From the NCBI GenBank assembly GCA_021781965.1, contig JAJXVU010000011.1, forward strand, positions 1-64,000: a stretch of 64,000 nt of DNA, read 5' to 3'. The stretch comes from Pseudomonadota bacterium (GTDB lineage: Bacteria > Pseudomonadota > Gammaproteobacteria > UBA1113). Position numbers and translations under genes: made by a program. The notes under the pieces were generated by a model. It did not search any database. It was not told where the DNA came from and was given only the letters and a program-made list of their open reading frames with translations. Position 1 is the first letter of the stretch. Every line of letters starts with the position of its first letter. This document shows, piece by piece, positions 1 through 9,577 of the stretch.

Positions 1-3000
1 CAAATGGGCGGTATCTTAAAGGTCATCACTGATTTTGTACCCCGCTTAAAAATCATCGTCGGTGAGCCCGAAGTCTTGCCGGAAGTCGGTATTGAAGCCA
101 CCAAAAATCGCTTTGAGCTGGCGATACAACGTTTTATTAAACTAATTGCAGAGCACCACCCCTTAGTGCTGTTTCTAGAAGACATGCAATGGGCCAACGC
201 ATCGTTGTTCGATTTGTTAAAAAAACTGGTATTAAGCGAGGATATTCAAAATATACTCGTGATTGTCAGCTATCGCAGCAATGAAGTTACCACCAAACAC
301 CCTTTTACTGGATTTTTAAATGCGATAGAATCAAGAAAACCAGTACAAAAGATAATGCTAGAGGGATTAACTAAGGAAGCCTTAAGCCAGTTATTAGAAA
401 ACATGCTCTATTTACCCGTCATTGAACTACAATTTTTAACGGGGTTGATGGAGCAAAAGACCGACGGCAATCCTTTCTTTCTATTGATGTTGTTAGAAGA
501 ACTGTATCGCGAAGGTTGTTTATCTTTTTCGCTAGAAAAGAAACGTTGGGTATGGGACGAAAAACGGATTAAACAAATGTCGTTAACCGACAATGTGCTT
601 AATTTTATTTATAATCGTATTGCCAAGTTAGACACCGATATAAAAGACTGCTTGCATTTGGCTGCTTGCATAGGAAGCACCTTCAATTTACAAGACTTAG
701 CCCTAGCACAAAAGGAAAGCGCCTCATTGGTGATTCATAGCTTACAACCGGCCTTACAAGAAAGTCTTATCGTTCCTACACAATTAAAAGATGAGTGGTC
801 CGAAGGTGTGTCAGAAGCAGAACTTTTAAAACGTGAATATCGTTTCCAACATGATAAAATACAACAAGCCTGTTATGAATTAAAACCCACGGAAGAAACC
901 AAACAGATTCATCTAGAATTAGCGCGTCGTTGGGCAGCATCCTACAAACCGAGCGATGCTGATACACGTATCATGGCCATTGCGGATCAGTTCAATAAGG
1001 GCTTGGCCTATGTAGTAGATACAGCGGAAAAGCGGAAAATTGCTGAATTTAATTATGCGGCCGCACAGATTGCATTGCAATCGGCGGCGTACGATATCAG
1101 TTATCAATACGGCAGTATGGCTAAAAACTTATTACCAGAGACCGCATGGCAAGCAGACTATGACTTTTGTTTTAAAGTCTATTTTTCCCACATCCAAAGT
1201 TCTTTTTTATCCAGGCATTTTGATGAAGCGGCACTTGCCGCAGAAGAATGCCTCAGCAAAGCTAAAACCAATTTAGAAAAGGCTAGATTGTTAGAATTAA
1301 AGGGTGGTTTAAACCGTGCTACCGGCGCCACTGAAGGCGGGGCAGCTTTTTTTGAAGAAGGTTTAAGGTTATTAGGTTATCCCAATATTGCCAAAAGACC
1401 AAACAAGTTGGACTTGGTGTTAACCGTAGTACAATTTAACTTTTACTTAAAATATAAGTTTTCTACCTTAGACTCTTTACCCCTGAATGCCACAGCAGAA
1501 CAAAAGATTTTGGTCTCCACCATGATCCACTTAGCACAAGAAGCATATTATTCTGGGGATAGGTTACGTTATGCCTATATTATGATGACCTGGGCTATAA
1601 GCACCTTCCCAGAACACACTAAAAACTTCCGGGCAACTGCATATTTGATCAACTCTCTCTTATTCCCTAAAAGCACCTCTACACATATTTTGTATCAACA
1701 AGCTTTGCCCATTATGCAAAATTCAATAGATTCAGAAGAAAAGTCCACTTTTTATTTAGCAGGCAGTGCATTGCACGCGGCTTGGCACGAACCTTGGCCA
1801 CAACTGGTTGATAATTACAAAAAAGCAATCTCCATGTGTGAAAAAGTCGGTGATTTAGAATTTTTGTCTATAAGTGTATTAAACCATATTATATTTGATG
1901 TGGCATTGCCATTACCTATCATGCTGTCTAAATTATCGGATGCTATTCCTCATATTCAAGCAGCAAGCCCGCGCCTAGCCGCTGTTTTTGAGATAGTGCA
2001 CCGCACTGTGCTTAATTTAAACGGCGGCTGTGCGCTTAACAATTGGCAAGACGATGCTTTTGATGCAAATACTATATTGTCTTTCTTTGAAGAACAGTCA
2101 TATGAGTTAGGTCTTCGTTTTTTCTATTTGTTTAAGCTAAGACTTGCCATTCAATTAGACGAACTGCCTATGCTGCAAGAGCATGTTAAGAATTTAAAGG
2201 ATATTTTTAGTGGTATAATGCACAGTAATTCTCCCTATCTAGCCCTTGCCGCTAGCATCTATTTATTTCTAGCCCAAGTAAACCTCTACCCCGCCTACAC
2301 GCGTAAAGAAAAGATAAAAACACGTATTCAACTATTTAAATTACATCGTGAGGTTAAGAGTTGGGTTAAATTCTGTCCCGAAATATTCGAGCATTGTGAA
2401 GTACTAATGCGTGCTGAACTAGCCGGATTAAAGGGTAATTTAAAAAAATCGTTAAAACTGTATGATGAAGCTATAGTCTTAGCCACCGAACATCAGACAC
2501 CAGAGTATGCTTGTTTAGCAGCCCTACGCGCCTTAAAACTGTGCTTTACGAAAAACAACCCAGAATCAACCTATCAATATGCCAATAAAGCCACAACTCT
2601 GTATGCTACATGGGGCGCTTTTGGCGTAGTGAAGATGCTACAAGAAAAGTATGCTTTGTATTTAACGCCGGAATCTAGCGCTTTGTCGGCACAACAAGAA
2701 CTTAGTAAAGAAGATTATAATGCTCGTTATGGTTTGGATGCACGCAGTATCATCTTGGCGACCCGTGTCATCAACAAGTCTATGCAATTGGGTGCTTTGT
2801 TGGGTAACGTCATGCAACTTCTCATTGAAAACATTGCCGCTACTCGGGGTGCCTTGTGTTTGATGTTAAAAGGTAAATTCTGGATAGAAGCTTATTATGG
2901 CAGTAAAGAAAGTGGTATTCAAACGCTAACGCATACGCCTTGGAAAGAGGCTAAAATCTCCCAAGAAGTGTTCTTACAAACCTGGCGCGAGAAAAAAGAA

Positions 3001-4095
3001 ATTCTTGTCATGGATGTGAGTAAAAGTGAAGAGTTTCAGGGTAGTAGTTATCTGCAAGAATCCGAGGCTAAGTCCTTAATCAGCGTGCCTATCTTCAATG
3101 CCGATGGCAATGAGGTTATAGGCGTTATCTATTGCGAAAACAAATTATCTACCGATTCTTTTACCGCCGATCGACTGATGGTATTACGTGCTTTGTCCAT
3201 ACAGATGTCTATATTCATCGATAACTCTAGGCTGTATACGTTGTTTGAACGTTTTGTACCTAAGCCTTTCTTGAATCAATTGGGAAAAGAAAACATATTC
3301 GACCTAGATGCGGGCGACTCAGTGAGTAAAAACATGAATGTGTTATTCATGGATATACGTAATTTTACTGGTTATTCAGAAAAATACAAGTCCGAAGCAG
3401 TTTTCCAATTTATCAATGACTATCTATTGGAAGTAACCCCTCTGATACACAGTCATCACGGTTTCATCGATAAATTCCTAGGCGATGGCGTTATGGCCTT
3501 ATTCCCCGGGGAAAGTAAAGAGGCTTTAAAAGCCTGCATGGAAATGCAGCACAAGATTGCAGCTTTTGCTAAAGGCCGTACCGATGTAAAACTAGAAGTC
3601 GGCATGGGCTTACATTATGGCCCCTTGATGTTGGGCATCGTGGGCGAGGCAACCCACATAGAGGGCACGGTTATTGGCGATACCGTCAATGTGGCTTCTC
3701 GTTTAGAATCATTGAATAAAACCTTTAAGACTCAATGCCTGATTAGCGATGCCGTTAAAGTCACCTTACCTATAGAGGCACACTATCATCTGCGCCCTGT
3801 GGGTAAGATTATTTTAATGGGACGCGCTGAGGCCATGACTGTATGGCAATTGTTGGACAGTATACGCGATGCGAATGAACGTGCCTTGCACATAGAGCAA
3901 TTGCCTTTATTTGAAGACTATTATCAAGCCTATCTGGGGCGGGCTTTTACGGCTGCAAGACATGGTTTTGAGGCTCTATTGAAAGACAATCCTAATGATG
4001 GGGTTTTAGCATTTTATATACAAAGCTGCCTCTATTACGAGCAAACACCACCACCCACTGAATGGCAAGCTGAGATAGAAATGCGGTTTAAGTGA
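1..4095 (+). CDS. Large STAND ATPase / TPR / GAF / class III adenylate cyclase protein, 5' end outside window
   Basis: C-terminal part (about 1,360 residues) of a large cytoplasmic signalling protein. The frame is already open at base 1. A Walker B-like segment (LVLFLEDMQWA, about residue 53 of the visible part) appears without its Walker A loop, so the start lies before the window. Visible order: AAA_16/STAND-type ATPase segment, a long helical TPR-like stretch (about 330-900), a GAF domain (about 920-1080), and a class III nucleotide cyclase domain (about 1105-1270). The cyclase keeps both metal aspartates (FMDIRNFTG and FLGDGVMALF) and the transition-state Asn and Arg (GDTVNVASRLE), so it is probably active; the Lys of FIDKF suggests ATP as substrate. 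Related proteins often begin with a Ser/Thr kinase domain, which cannot be checked here. The signal sensed is unknown. The gene ends 5 bp before a dispersed repeat and converges on rne. Confidence 0.85.
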   Translation, partial: QMGGILKVITDFVPRLKIIVGEPEVLPEVGIEATKNRFELAIQRFIKLIAEHHPLVLFLEDMQWANASLFDLLKKLVLSEDIQNILVIVSYRSNEVTTKHPFTGFLNAIESRKPVQKIMLEGLTKEALSQLLENMLYLPVIELQFLTGLMEQKTDGNPFFLLMLLEELYREGCLSFSLEKKRWVWDEKRIKQMSLTDNVLNFIYNRIAKLDTDIKDCLHLAACIGSTFNLQDLALAQKESASLVIHSLQPALQESLIVPTQLKDEWSEGVSEAELLKREYRFQHDKIQQACYELKPTEETKQIHLELARRWAASYKPSDADTRIMAIADQFNKGLAYVVDTAEKRKIAEFNYAAAQIALQSAAYDISYQYGSMAKNLLPETAWQADYDFCFKVYFSHIQSSFLSRHFDEAALAAEECLSKAKTNLEKARLLELKGGLNRATGATEGGAAFFEEGLRLLGYPNIAKRPNKLDLVLTVVQFNFYLKYKFSTLDSLPLNATAEQKILVSTMIHLAQEAYYSGDRLRYAYIMMTWAISTFPEHTKNFRATAYLINSLLFPKSTSTHILYQQALPIMQNSIDSEEKSTFYLAGSALHAAWHEPWPQLVDNYKKAISMCEKVGDLEFLSISVLNHIIFDVALPLPIMLSKLSDAIPHIQAASPRLAAVFEIVHRTVLNLNGGCALNNWQDDAFDANTILSFFEEQSYELGLRFFYLFKLRLAIQLDELPMLQEHVKNLKDIFSGIMHSNSPYLALAASIYLFLAQVNLYPAYTRKEKIKTRIQLFKLHREVKSWVKFCPEIFEHCEVLMRAELAGLKGNLKKSLKLYDEAIVLATEHQTPEYACLAALRALKLCFTKNNPESTYQYANKATTLYATWGAFGVVKMLQEKYALYLTPESSALSAQQELSKEDYNARYGLDARSIILATRVINKSMQLGALLGNVMQLLIENIAATRGALCLMLKGKFWIEAYYGSKESGIQTLTHTPWKEAKISQEVFLQTWREKKEILVMDVSKSEEFQGSSYLQESEAKSLISVPIFNADGNEVIGVIYCENKLSTDSFTADRLMVLRALSIQMSIFIDNSRLYTLFERFVPKPFLNQLGKENIFDLDAGDSVSKNMNVLFMDIRNFTGYSEKYKSEAVFQFINDYLLEVTPLIHSHHGFIDKFLGDGVMALFPGESKEALKACMEMQHKIAAFAKGRTDVKLEVGMGLHYGPLMLGIVGEATHIEGTVIGDTVNVASRLESLNKTFKTQCLISDAVKVTLPIEAHYHLRPVGKIILMGRAEAMTVWQLLDSIRDANERALHIEQLPLFEDYYQAYLGRAFTAARHGFEALLKDNPNDGVLAFYIQSCLYYEQTPPPTEWQAEIEMRFK

Positions 4096-4099
4096 AAAT

Positions 4100-4212
4100 G
4101 TAACTACTCGCGCTTTGTACTAAGAAAAACGTATATTGGATAGATTAGAGTATATCTTCGCCTTTCTCGCCCTTTCAGTCGCGGCTCGGTTAATCCATTT
4201 ATAACCGAGCCG
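4100..4212. repeat. Miniature repeat, GTAACTACTC family, copy A
   Basis: Begins with GTAACTACTCG at 4100 and carries the family core (AAGAAAAAC, a TATATT tract, then GTCGCGGCTCGGTT). It ends in a 12-bp hairpin, GCGGCTCGGTTA at 4181-4192 against TAACCGAGCCGC at 4202-4213. The right-hand GAGTAGTTAC end seen in other copies is missing. It sits between two convergent genes, so the hairpin could act as a two-way terminator. Related copies lie at 20605, 23291, 47872, 53806 and 56699. Confidence 0.8.
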
Positions 4213-4233
4213 CCCCTACACACAAATCAACGT

Positions 4234-6180
4234 TTACTGACCATCGCGCGGTGGTGCAGGAGGGCGCTGTCCGCCACTCGTCCCCGCAGCGCCAGGTGTA
4301 CGTGGTCTATTGTTACTACGCCCATGACGATTGTATTTACGGCGTGGCTGACCACTACCACTACTGTTGTTATTGTTATTCCTATTCCTATGACCGCCCG
4401 AATGTTGTGGTCTGTTTTCGGTTTGTCTAGCAGGTTGAGACGCGATATTTGGCGTTTCTACAGCGGGTGTACGCGTAAACAATTTACTCCACAAACGCTT
4501 TAATAGGCTAGGTTCTTGGCGTCCTTGTGGCTTAGGGCTTTCGGGTAAGCTATGGACGATCAGTGGTGTTTCAACCGCTGTGCCATGATGCACACTGATG
4601 TCTTTCAAGGCTTGTAATTCGCCGCTTAATTCATATTGATGCATATAACTGCTTTTACTCTCTTCCTGACCACGTGCAGAAGATTTGTAAACTTTTTCAA
4701 TACGGTAATGCGGCGTTTCTAGATAGCGATGCGGAATAATGATAATACGTACTTGTTGTTTGACTTCTAAATCAGCAATCATTGCCTTTTTCTCATTCAT
4801 CAACAAAGTTGCCACATCCACTGGTACATAGGCAATAATTTCACGCACAGCGCCATTTAAGGATTCTTGACGCATTTGACGGATAATAGACAAAGCTAAG
4901 GATTCAACTTGTCGAATCGTCCCCTGGCCATTGCAACGTGGGCACATGCCTTGATTAGCCTCAGCCAATGAAGGGCGCAAACGTTGTCTAGAGATTTCCA
5001 TCAAACCAAACTTAGAAATACGACCGAATTGCACGCGCGCACGATCGCTCTTAATCGCATTTTGAAAAATATTGACTACATCTTTTTGATTCTCTTGCGA
5101 TACCATATCGATAAAGTCTACTACCACTAAACCGCCCAAATCGCGCAAACGCAATTGCCGTGCAATTTCGACCGCAGCTTCGCGATTGGTGTTTAAAGCC
5201 GTTTGTTCTATGTGCCCACCTTTAGTATCTTTAGAAGAGTTCACATCGATACTAACCAATGCTTCTGTAGGTTGAATGACTATAGATCCACCCGATGGCA
5301 AACGCACCGAAGATTGAAATGCCGTCTCAACTTGTTCTTCCACTTTATAATGGTCAAATAAAGGCATGGTATTTTCATATAATTTAAGCTTATCTACCAA
5401 CTCTGGTCGTATCTTTTCCAGATGTTCTTTGGCGCGTTGATAAAGTTCGGGCACATCTAAGATGATTTCATCGGTATCTACCTGTAGAAAATCGCGCAAA
5501 GCACGTACCACAAAATCACTTTCTTGATGTATGAGCGCCGGTGCCGGCACTTGTTTACTGACATCTTGAATAGACTGCCATAAACGCAACAGTATGTCTA
5601 AGTCCCAGGCCAATTCTTCATAGCTTTTGCCCACACCCGCCGTACGAATAATAATACCCATACCCTCTGGCAGCGCTAATTGGCTTAAAATTTCTTTTAA
5701 ACTGTCTCTCTCATCCCCATCGATTTGTCGTGAAATACCACCCGAACGCGAGCTGTTAACCATTAGCACTAGATAGGAACCTGCGATCTTAACCAAGGTA
5801 GTTAAAGCAGCGCCCTTATTACCACGTTCTACTTTTTCAACTTGGACGATTAATTCCTGTCCTTCTTTGAGCACTTCACCTATGTTTACCTGGCGTGGAT
5901 TATCCACAGCTTTATTAAAATAAAGTTCACTGATTTCTTTGAGGGGTAAAAAACCTTGTCGTTCTGCACCGAACTCCACAAAGGCTGCTTGTAAGCTAGG
6001 CTCTACTCTGGTTACCACACCCTTATAAATATTGCCTTTCTTTTGTTGCCCTAGTTGTTCAATGTAGATATTTTCTAAACGATAACCATCTAATATGGCC
6101 AAGCGTAATTCTTCGCTGTGGGTACCATTGATCAATAAACGGCTGAGTTGTTTTTTTTCAGTTATCTCTTTTTCAATCAT
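4234..6180 (-). CDS. rne: Ribonuclease E
   Basis: Endoribonuclease of the RNase E/G family: processes rRNA and tRNA precursors and starts mRNA decay at the inner membrane. An S1 domain (about 30-120) is followed by the catalytic core with the metal site SIDVNSSKDTKGG and the Zn-link cysteines in CPRCNGQG. The tail from about 520 is proline-, arginine- and asparagine-rich with low complexity. At about 648 residues it is longer than RNase G (about 490) but much shorter than E. coli RNase E (1,061), so the degradosome scaffold is reduced. The ATG at 6180 is chosen because GGAGAG lies 6 bp ahead; a GTG at 6207 is also in frame. It is divergent from rluC across a long gap, as in E. coli, where the rne leader is autoregulated; whether that holds here is not shown. 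Confidence 0.92.
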   Translation of the reverse strand: MIEKEITEKKQLSRLLINGTHSEELRLAILDGYRLENIYIEQLGQQKKGNIYKGVVTRVEPSLQAAFVEFGAERQGFLPLKEISELYFNKAVDNPRQVNIGEVLKEGQELIVQVEKVERGNKGAALTTLVKIAGSYLVLMVNSSRSGGISRQIDGDERDSLKEILSQLALPEGMGIIIRTAGVGKSYEELAWDLDILLRLWQSIQDVSKQVPAPALIHQESDFVVRALRDFLQVDTDEIILDVPELYQRAKEHLEKIRPELVDKLKLYENTMPLFDHYKVEEQVETAFQSSVRLPSGGSIVIQPTEALVSIDVNSSKDTKGGHIEQTALNTNREAAVEIARQLRLRDLGGLVVVDFIDMVSQENQKDVVNIFQNAIKSDRARVQFGRISKFGLMEISRQRLRPSLAEANQGMCPRCNGQGTIRQVESLALSIIRQMRQESLNGAVREIIAYVPVDVATLLMNEKKAMIADLEVKQQVRIIIIPHRYLETPHYRIEKVYKSSARGQEESKSSYMHQYELSGELQALKDISVHHGTAVETPLIVHSLPESPKPQGRQEPSLLKRLWSKLFTRTPAVETPNIASQPARQTENRPQHSGGHRNRNNNNNSSGSGQPRRKYNRHGRSNNRPRTPGAAGTSGGQRPPAPPRDGQ

Positions 6181-6390
6181 AATTCTCTCCAGTACATTAA
6201 TCTCCACCAGAAAAGTAGTAGATGCACGGTGTATAGTACAGATGAAATATCTTTATGGATGGGTATTCGGCGCAATCATTATTGACGTCTAGCACGGTAT
6301 TCTCTATAACCATACACGCTTACCTCTTACCCAACATTCTCTGGCGGATCAAAACGTGTTATTCAATTCTTAACCAGTCATATTATTTGT

Positions 6391-6515
6391 ATACTCTTCG
6401 CATTTTATTTTTAGGGTGTGTTGCCTTCGCCCATCTCGCACTAGTCATGTAGAGTACTACACTCCTGGTGCTCGAGGACTCGGCGCCTACCCTAAAAATC
6501 AACTGCTGTGAGTAT
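6391..6515. repeat. 125-bp miniature repeat with inverted ends (family 2), copy 1
   Basis: Element with about 25-bp imperfect inverted ends: ATACTC...ATTTTTAGGG on the left, CCCTAAAAAT...GAGTAT on the right. The interior is GC-richer (CTGGTGCTCGAG, CTCGGCGCCTAC). A closely related full copy is at 37959-38082 and an internally deleted one at 28526-28586. No target-site duplication is obvious. It occupies the middle of the rne/rluC gap (6210-6733), so it may affect expression of either gene. I see no other clear signal in that gap. Confidence 0.8.
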
Positions 6516-6733
6516 AGGCTGGTCACCAATATCAGCCTTCATTCTGCTTCTAGGCTCACTAAAGCACGATAAGCAGTTACTAAATGGCTACAAATCTGTT
6601 AGCATCTCATTCACTCCGCAGTGCCCTATTATTGCACTGCTTTTTGATGAAACTCGCTTGGATATTATCTGTACAAGCGACGCGTAAGAGTATATCAAAA
6701 AAAACCTTTTATTTCAACGAGAGCATCTTAATT

Positions 6734-7672
6734 ATGAACGTAGAACAATACCAAAAAGCCTCCATTATTAGCGTCACGGAGCAAAGCGAAGGCCAACGAA
6801 TCGATAACTTTTTGTTCAAGACATTGAAAAATATCCCTAAAAGCCGTATTTACCGCATGCTACGCACGGGTGAAGTGCGTATTAATAAGAAGCGCGCCAA
6901 GGCTAGCGACAAATTAATCTTAGGCGATCAAGTGCGACTACCACCATTGTATCAAAGCAGTACAGAAAAAGTGGTATTGCCGCAAAATCTGAAGGATCGC
7001 ATCCTGGAAGCCATTTTATATGAAGATGATGATTTGATTATCTTGAATAAACCGCCGGGATTGCCTGTGCATGGTGGTACAGAAAGCAGTTTTGGCATCA
7101 TTGATGTCTTTCGCCAAGCCTTCCCAGATGCACCCTTCTTAGAATTAGTACACCGTTTAGACAAATACACCTCTGGCTGTTTAATGATCGCTAAGAAAAG
7201 AGACACTTTAAAGGCCTTACACGTATTATTGCAAGAAGGCGCATGCCAAAAGACATATCTAGCCTTAGTGCACGGTCGCTGGCCAAAAAACGAACATACC
7301 ATTGATGCTCCACTGCTAAAACGCACTTTAGCCTCGGGTGAACGTAAAGTGCAAGTACACCCAGAGGGTAAAGAAGCTTTAACAAGAGTAAATATTGAAA
7401 AATGTTATGCCAACCATTCTTTATTGCGCTTAACCCCTAAAACAGGACGCACCCATCAGCTACGGGTTCACTTGAGTTATAAAGGTCACCCTATAGTCGG
7501 CGATACCAAGTATGGGCAACGCCAATTAGACCAAAATTTAGCCGTCACCGAAAAATGTCGTTTATTCTTACACGCCTATCGTTTATCTTTTATCCATCCT
7601 AAAACGCAGCTTAAGCTCAGTGTAGAAGCGCCACTGTATGAGGATTTGGCGGCGGTTTTGGAGGGAGTGTGA
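6734..7672 (+). CDS. rluC: 23S rRNA pseudouridine synthase RluC
   Basis: RluA-family pseudouridine synthase, 312 residues. N-terminal S4 RNA-binding domain (about 18-75, with SRIYRMLRTGEVRIN) and a catalytic domain holding the family motif HRLDKYTSG with the nucleophilic Asp; TPKTGRTHQLRVHL is the second conserved block. RluC modifies U955, U2504 and U2580 of 23S rRNA in E. coli. The ATG at 6734 is preferred over one at 6584: homology begins there and GAGAG precedes it. Assignment to RluC rather than RluD or RluA rests on the S4 domain and on the divergent rne neighbour, a conserved gammaproteobacterial arrangement. Confidence 0.9.
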   Translation: MNVEQYQKASIISVTEQSEGQRIDNFLFKTLKNIPKSRIYRMLRTGEVRINKKRAKASDKLILGDQVRLPPLYQSSTEKVVLPQNLKDRILEAILYEDDDLIILNKPPGLPVHGGTESSFGIIDVFRQAFPDAPFLELVHRLDKYTSGCLMIAKKRDTLKALHVLLQEGACQKTYLALVHGRWPKNEHTIDAPLLKRTLASGERKVQVHPEGKEALTRVNIEKCYANHSLLRLTPKTGRTHQLRVHLSYKGHPIVGDTKYGQRQLDQNLAVTEKCRLFLHAYRLSFIHPKTQLKLSVEAPLYEDLAAVLEGV

Positions 7673-7799
7673 TTTTGGAATATACGCAATAATTCTATAA
7701 AGTACTCTAAAAAAATTCTATTTAATGTAACGCACTAACTAAGGATTGCGCCGGAAGAATATAATGTCATACAATAAAACGAAAACCAGGAGACTATCT

Positions 7800-8366
7800 A
7801 TGCTAGCAACTCTTCCAAAAAACATACTGGTTCTAATCGACATACAAAAAGAGTATGTCACTCCAGGAAGACCTTTCTATTTGTCTGGCTTTGAACCCAG
7901 CCTTGAGAATAGCCGTCAGTTATTAGCATTTGCACGCAAGAATAATTGGGAAATAATTCATATTCAACACTCCAATGGCGAGACAGCAGAACGATTTAAC
8001 TCTAAGACAGAATATTTTGATTTTGTGGATGACTTTAAGCCTATAAACTCAGAAAAACATTTTGTGAAAATGGATTTCTCTTGTTATTCTAGCCCCGAGT
8101 TTAATACCTATATGTCGGAACTGTTTACATCAAAAGAGGCCGCGCCGAATATCTATCTGATAGGTTATAATACCGTCATGTGCTGTTTGTCTACCTTAGA
8201 AGAAGCCAGACGCAAAAAGCATAAAATGCATTTGGTCAAAGATGCAACTCTTGCTAAAGCCATTGGCAATGTCACCGAAAAAGACATGCATCAAATTATG
8301 CTGGGTGTTTATGCCGCTAAAGGATTGGCTCCTTTGGTCACTACAGAAGAGATTATTCGTCAATAA
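7800..8366 (+). CDS. Isochorismatase-family cysteine hydrolase
   Basis: Soluble hydrolase of the isochorismatase superfamily (nicotinamidase-like fold), about 188 residues. The triad is visible: Asp in VLIDIQKEY near the N-terminus, a Lys in the middle (HFVKMDFS), and the Cys in YNTVMCCLSTLEEA. The family cleaves isochorismate, nicotinamide, N-carbamoyl compounds and similar molecules; the substrate here cannot be told. The ATG at 7800 follows AGGAG; an upstream ATG at 7764 is possible. It is followed at 11 bp by the nucleosidase gene, so the two probably form an operon, perhaps in nucleoside or NAD salvage (inference). Confidence 0.75.
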   Translation: MLATLPKNILVLIDIQKEYVTPGRPFYLSGFEPSLENSRQLLAFARKNNWEIIHIQHSNGETAERFNSKTEYFDFVDDFKPINSEKHFVKMDFSCYSSPEFNTYMSELFTSKEAAPNIYLIGYNTVMCCLSTLEEARRKKHKMHLVKDATLAKAIGNVTEKDMHQIMLGVYAAKGLAPLVTTEEIIRQ

Positions 8367-8377
8367 GGATCTTAGCT

Positions 8378-9193
8378 ATGTTGAACCCACCAAACGAAAT
8401 AGACCTAAAAACAAATTGCATTATCGCTAAGCAGCGACCTAGTACACCACAGAGCAAACATATAGCCATATTGGGTGCAATGCCGCAAGAAGTGAATAAA
8501 ATAATAGAACTTATGTCAGAAAAAGAAATAACCATTATTGCCGATAGAGAGTACCATTCTGGTTATATTGGTCCTCATAAAGCAACCGTTGTTTTTTCTA
8601 GATGGGGTAAAGTAGCAGCATCTTCAACGGTAACGACGCTTATCACTCACTTTGGTTGTGATTGTGTTGTTTTTACAGGCGTTGCTGGTGCCGTTAGCGA
8701 TGATTTGAATATCGGTGATATCGTCATTGCCGACTCTACATGCCAACATGATGTAGACGCAAGACCCCTATTTGAACGTTTCTGTATCCCCTTAACCAAT
8801 AAATCTTTTTTCAAACCACAAGAAGATCTTGTTCAAAAAGCTCTGAATGCGGCCAAAGACTTTATTGCATCAGATGAATTAAACCACAAAAACTTTCATA
8901 AATTTTCAATAGAAGAACCGAGAGTTTATAAAGGACTCATTGTAACGGGAGATCAATTTATAACCGATGCAGCATCACATGAGGCAATACAATCCGTGCC
9001 TGAAGTGGTGATGGCAGTTGAAATGGAAGGTGCTGCTGTAGCACAAGTTTGTGATGAACATCAAGTTCCATATATTATATTCAGAACTATATCCGATAAA
9101 GCCGATCACAGTGCAAATATTGATTTTATTGATTTTATAGAAGATATAGCGAGCCAATACTCTGCAGGAATTATAAAGTACTTTCTTGCTTAA
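8378..9193 (+). CDS. MTA/SAH nucleosidase-like phosphorylase-family protein
   Basis: PNP/UDP-type nucleosidase, most like 5'-methylthioadenosine/S-adenosylhomocysteine nucleosidase, which frees adenine from MTA and SAH. Catalytic residues of that family are in place: Glu in AILGAMPQEV, Glu in VEMEGAAVAQVC, and Asp in TISDKAD. A substrate Phe/Val loop and FTGVAGAV are also present. It is 271 residues against about 230 for MtnN; the extra part is an N-terminal extension of about 30 residues, so the true start may be later. Futalosine or adenosine nucleosidase activity is an alternative. It lies 11 bp behind the isochorismatase-like gene. Confidence 0.75.
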   Translation: MLNPPNEIDLKTNCIIAKQRPSTPQSKHIAILGAMPQEVNKIIELMSEKEITIIADREYHSGYIGPHKATVVFSRWGKVAASSTVTTLITHFGCDCVVFTGVAGAVSDDLNIGDIVIADSTCQHDVDARPLFERFCIPLTNKSFFKPQEDLVQKALNAAKDFIASDELNHKNFHKFSIEEPRVYKGLIVTGDQFITDAASHEAIQSVPEVVMAVEMEGAAVAQVCDEHQVPYIIFRTISDKADHSANIDFIDFIEDIASQYSAGIIKYFLA

Positions 9194-9307
9194 ATGTATT
9201 GTTATGTTATCGTAACCAGCTCCGTCTCTAAAACATTCTAAAGCAGGATATCTTTTACAAGAGCTACAATAAAATTGCTCACAATTTAACAATGATGGAC
9301 ATTCCAT
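8975..9307 (-). CDS. Possible small Cys-rich ORF, probably a remnant
   Basis: Begins MECPSLLNCEQFYCSSCKRY behind a good GGAGAAG site. Five cysteines fall in the first 26 residues, suggesting metal binding. Only the first 37 or so codons lie in free sequence; the rest run antisense through the end of the nucleosidase gene and are probably not native. Most likely the front part of a small gene cut off by rearrangement. Function unknown. Confidence 0.25.
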   Translation of the reverse strand: MECPSLLNCEQFYCSSCKRYPALECFRDGAGYDNITIHLSKKVLYNSCRVLARYIFYKINKINICTVIGFIGYSSEYNIWNLMFITNLCYSSTFHFNCHHHFRHGLYCLM

Positions 9308-9329
9308 GATACTTCTCCTCATCTCTCAT

Positions 9330-9491
9330 TTAGTAGCTAAAATAACGTTCTGCCACTTTCTTTTGCAGTTCTTTATTTTTTATGGCTAGAAAATGATAGG
9401 TCAATTTATCACCACCTACGCATTGTTGAATGGTTTCCGCGTCTACTTCTAGCGGATAGTTAAAAAATAAGGCTCTATATGCTATTATCAT
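9330..9491 (-). CDS. Small hypothetical protein (53 aa), possible C-terminal fragment
   Basis: Reads MIIAYRALFFNYPLEVDAET and ends in VAERYFSY. The composition is protein-like, with an acidic and lysine-rich C-terminal helix. Its stop lies 23 bp before the ATG of the Cys-rich ORF, so the two would be co-transcribed. No strong ribosome site precedes the ATG, so it may be the tail of a longer lost gene. I do not recognise the family. Confidence 0.35.
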   Translation of the reverse strand: MIIAYRALFFNYPLEVDAETIQQCVGGDKLTYHFLAIKNKELQKKVAERYFSY

Positions 9492-9577
9492 ACAAATATT
9501 GGTCTAAAAGTAAGAAAATCTATATTGAAAGTCTTGTAAGTGATCTGGCTTTTGCTTTAAAAATTAAAGGGGTACTC

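Noticed and set aside
6952-7326. Long minus-strand ORF (124 codons) inside rluC
   Set aside because: Fully antisense to a clear rluC reading with intact motifs; composition is that of a shadow frame.
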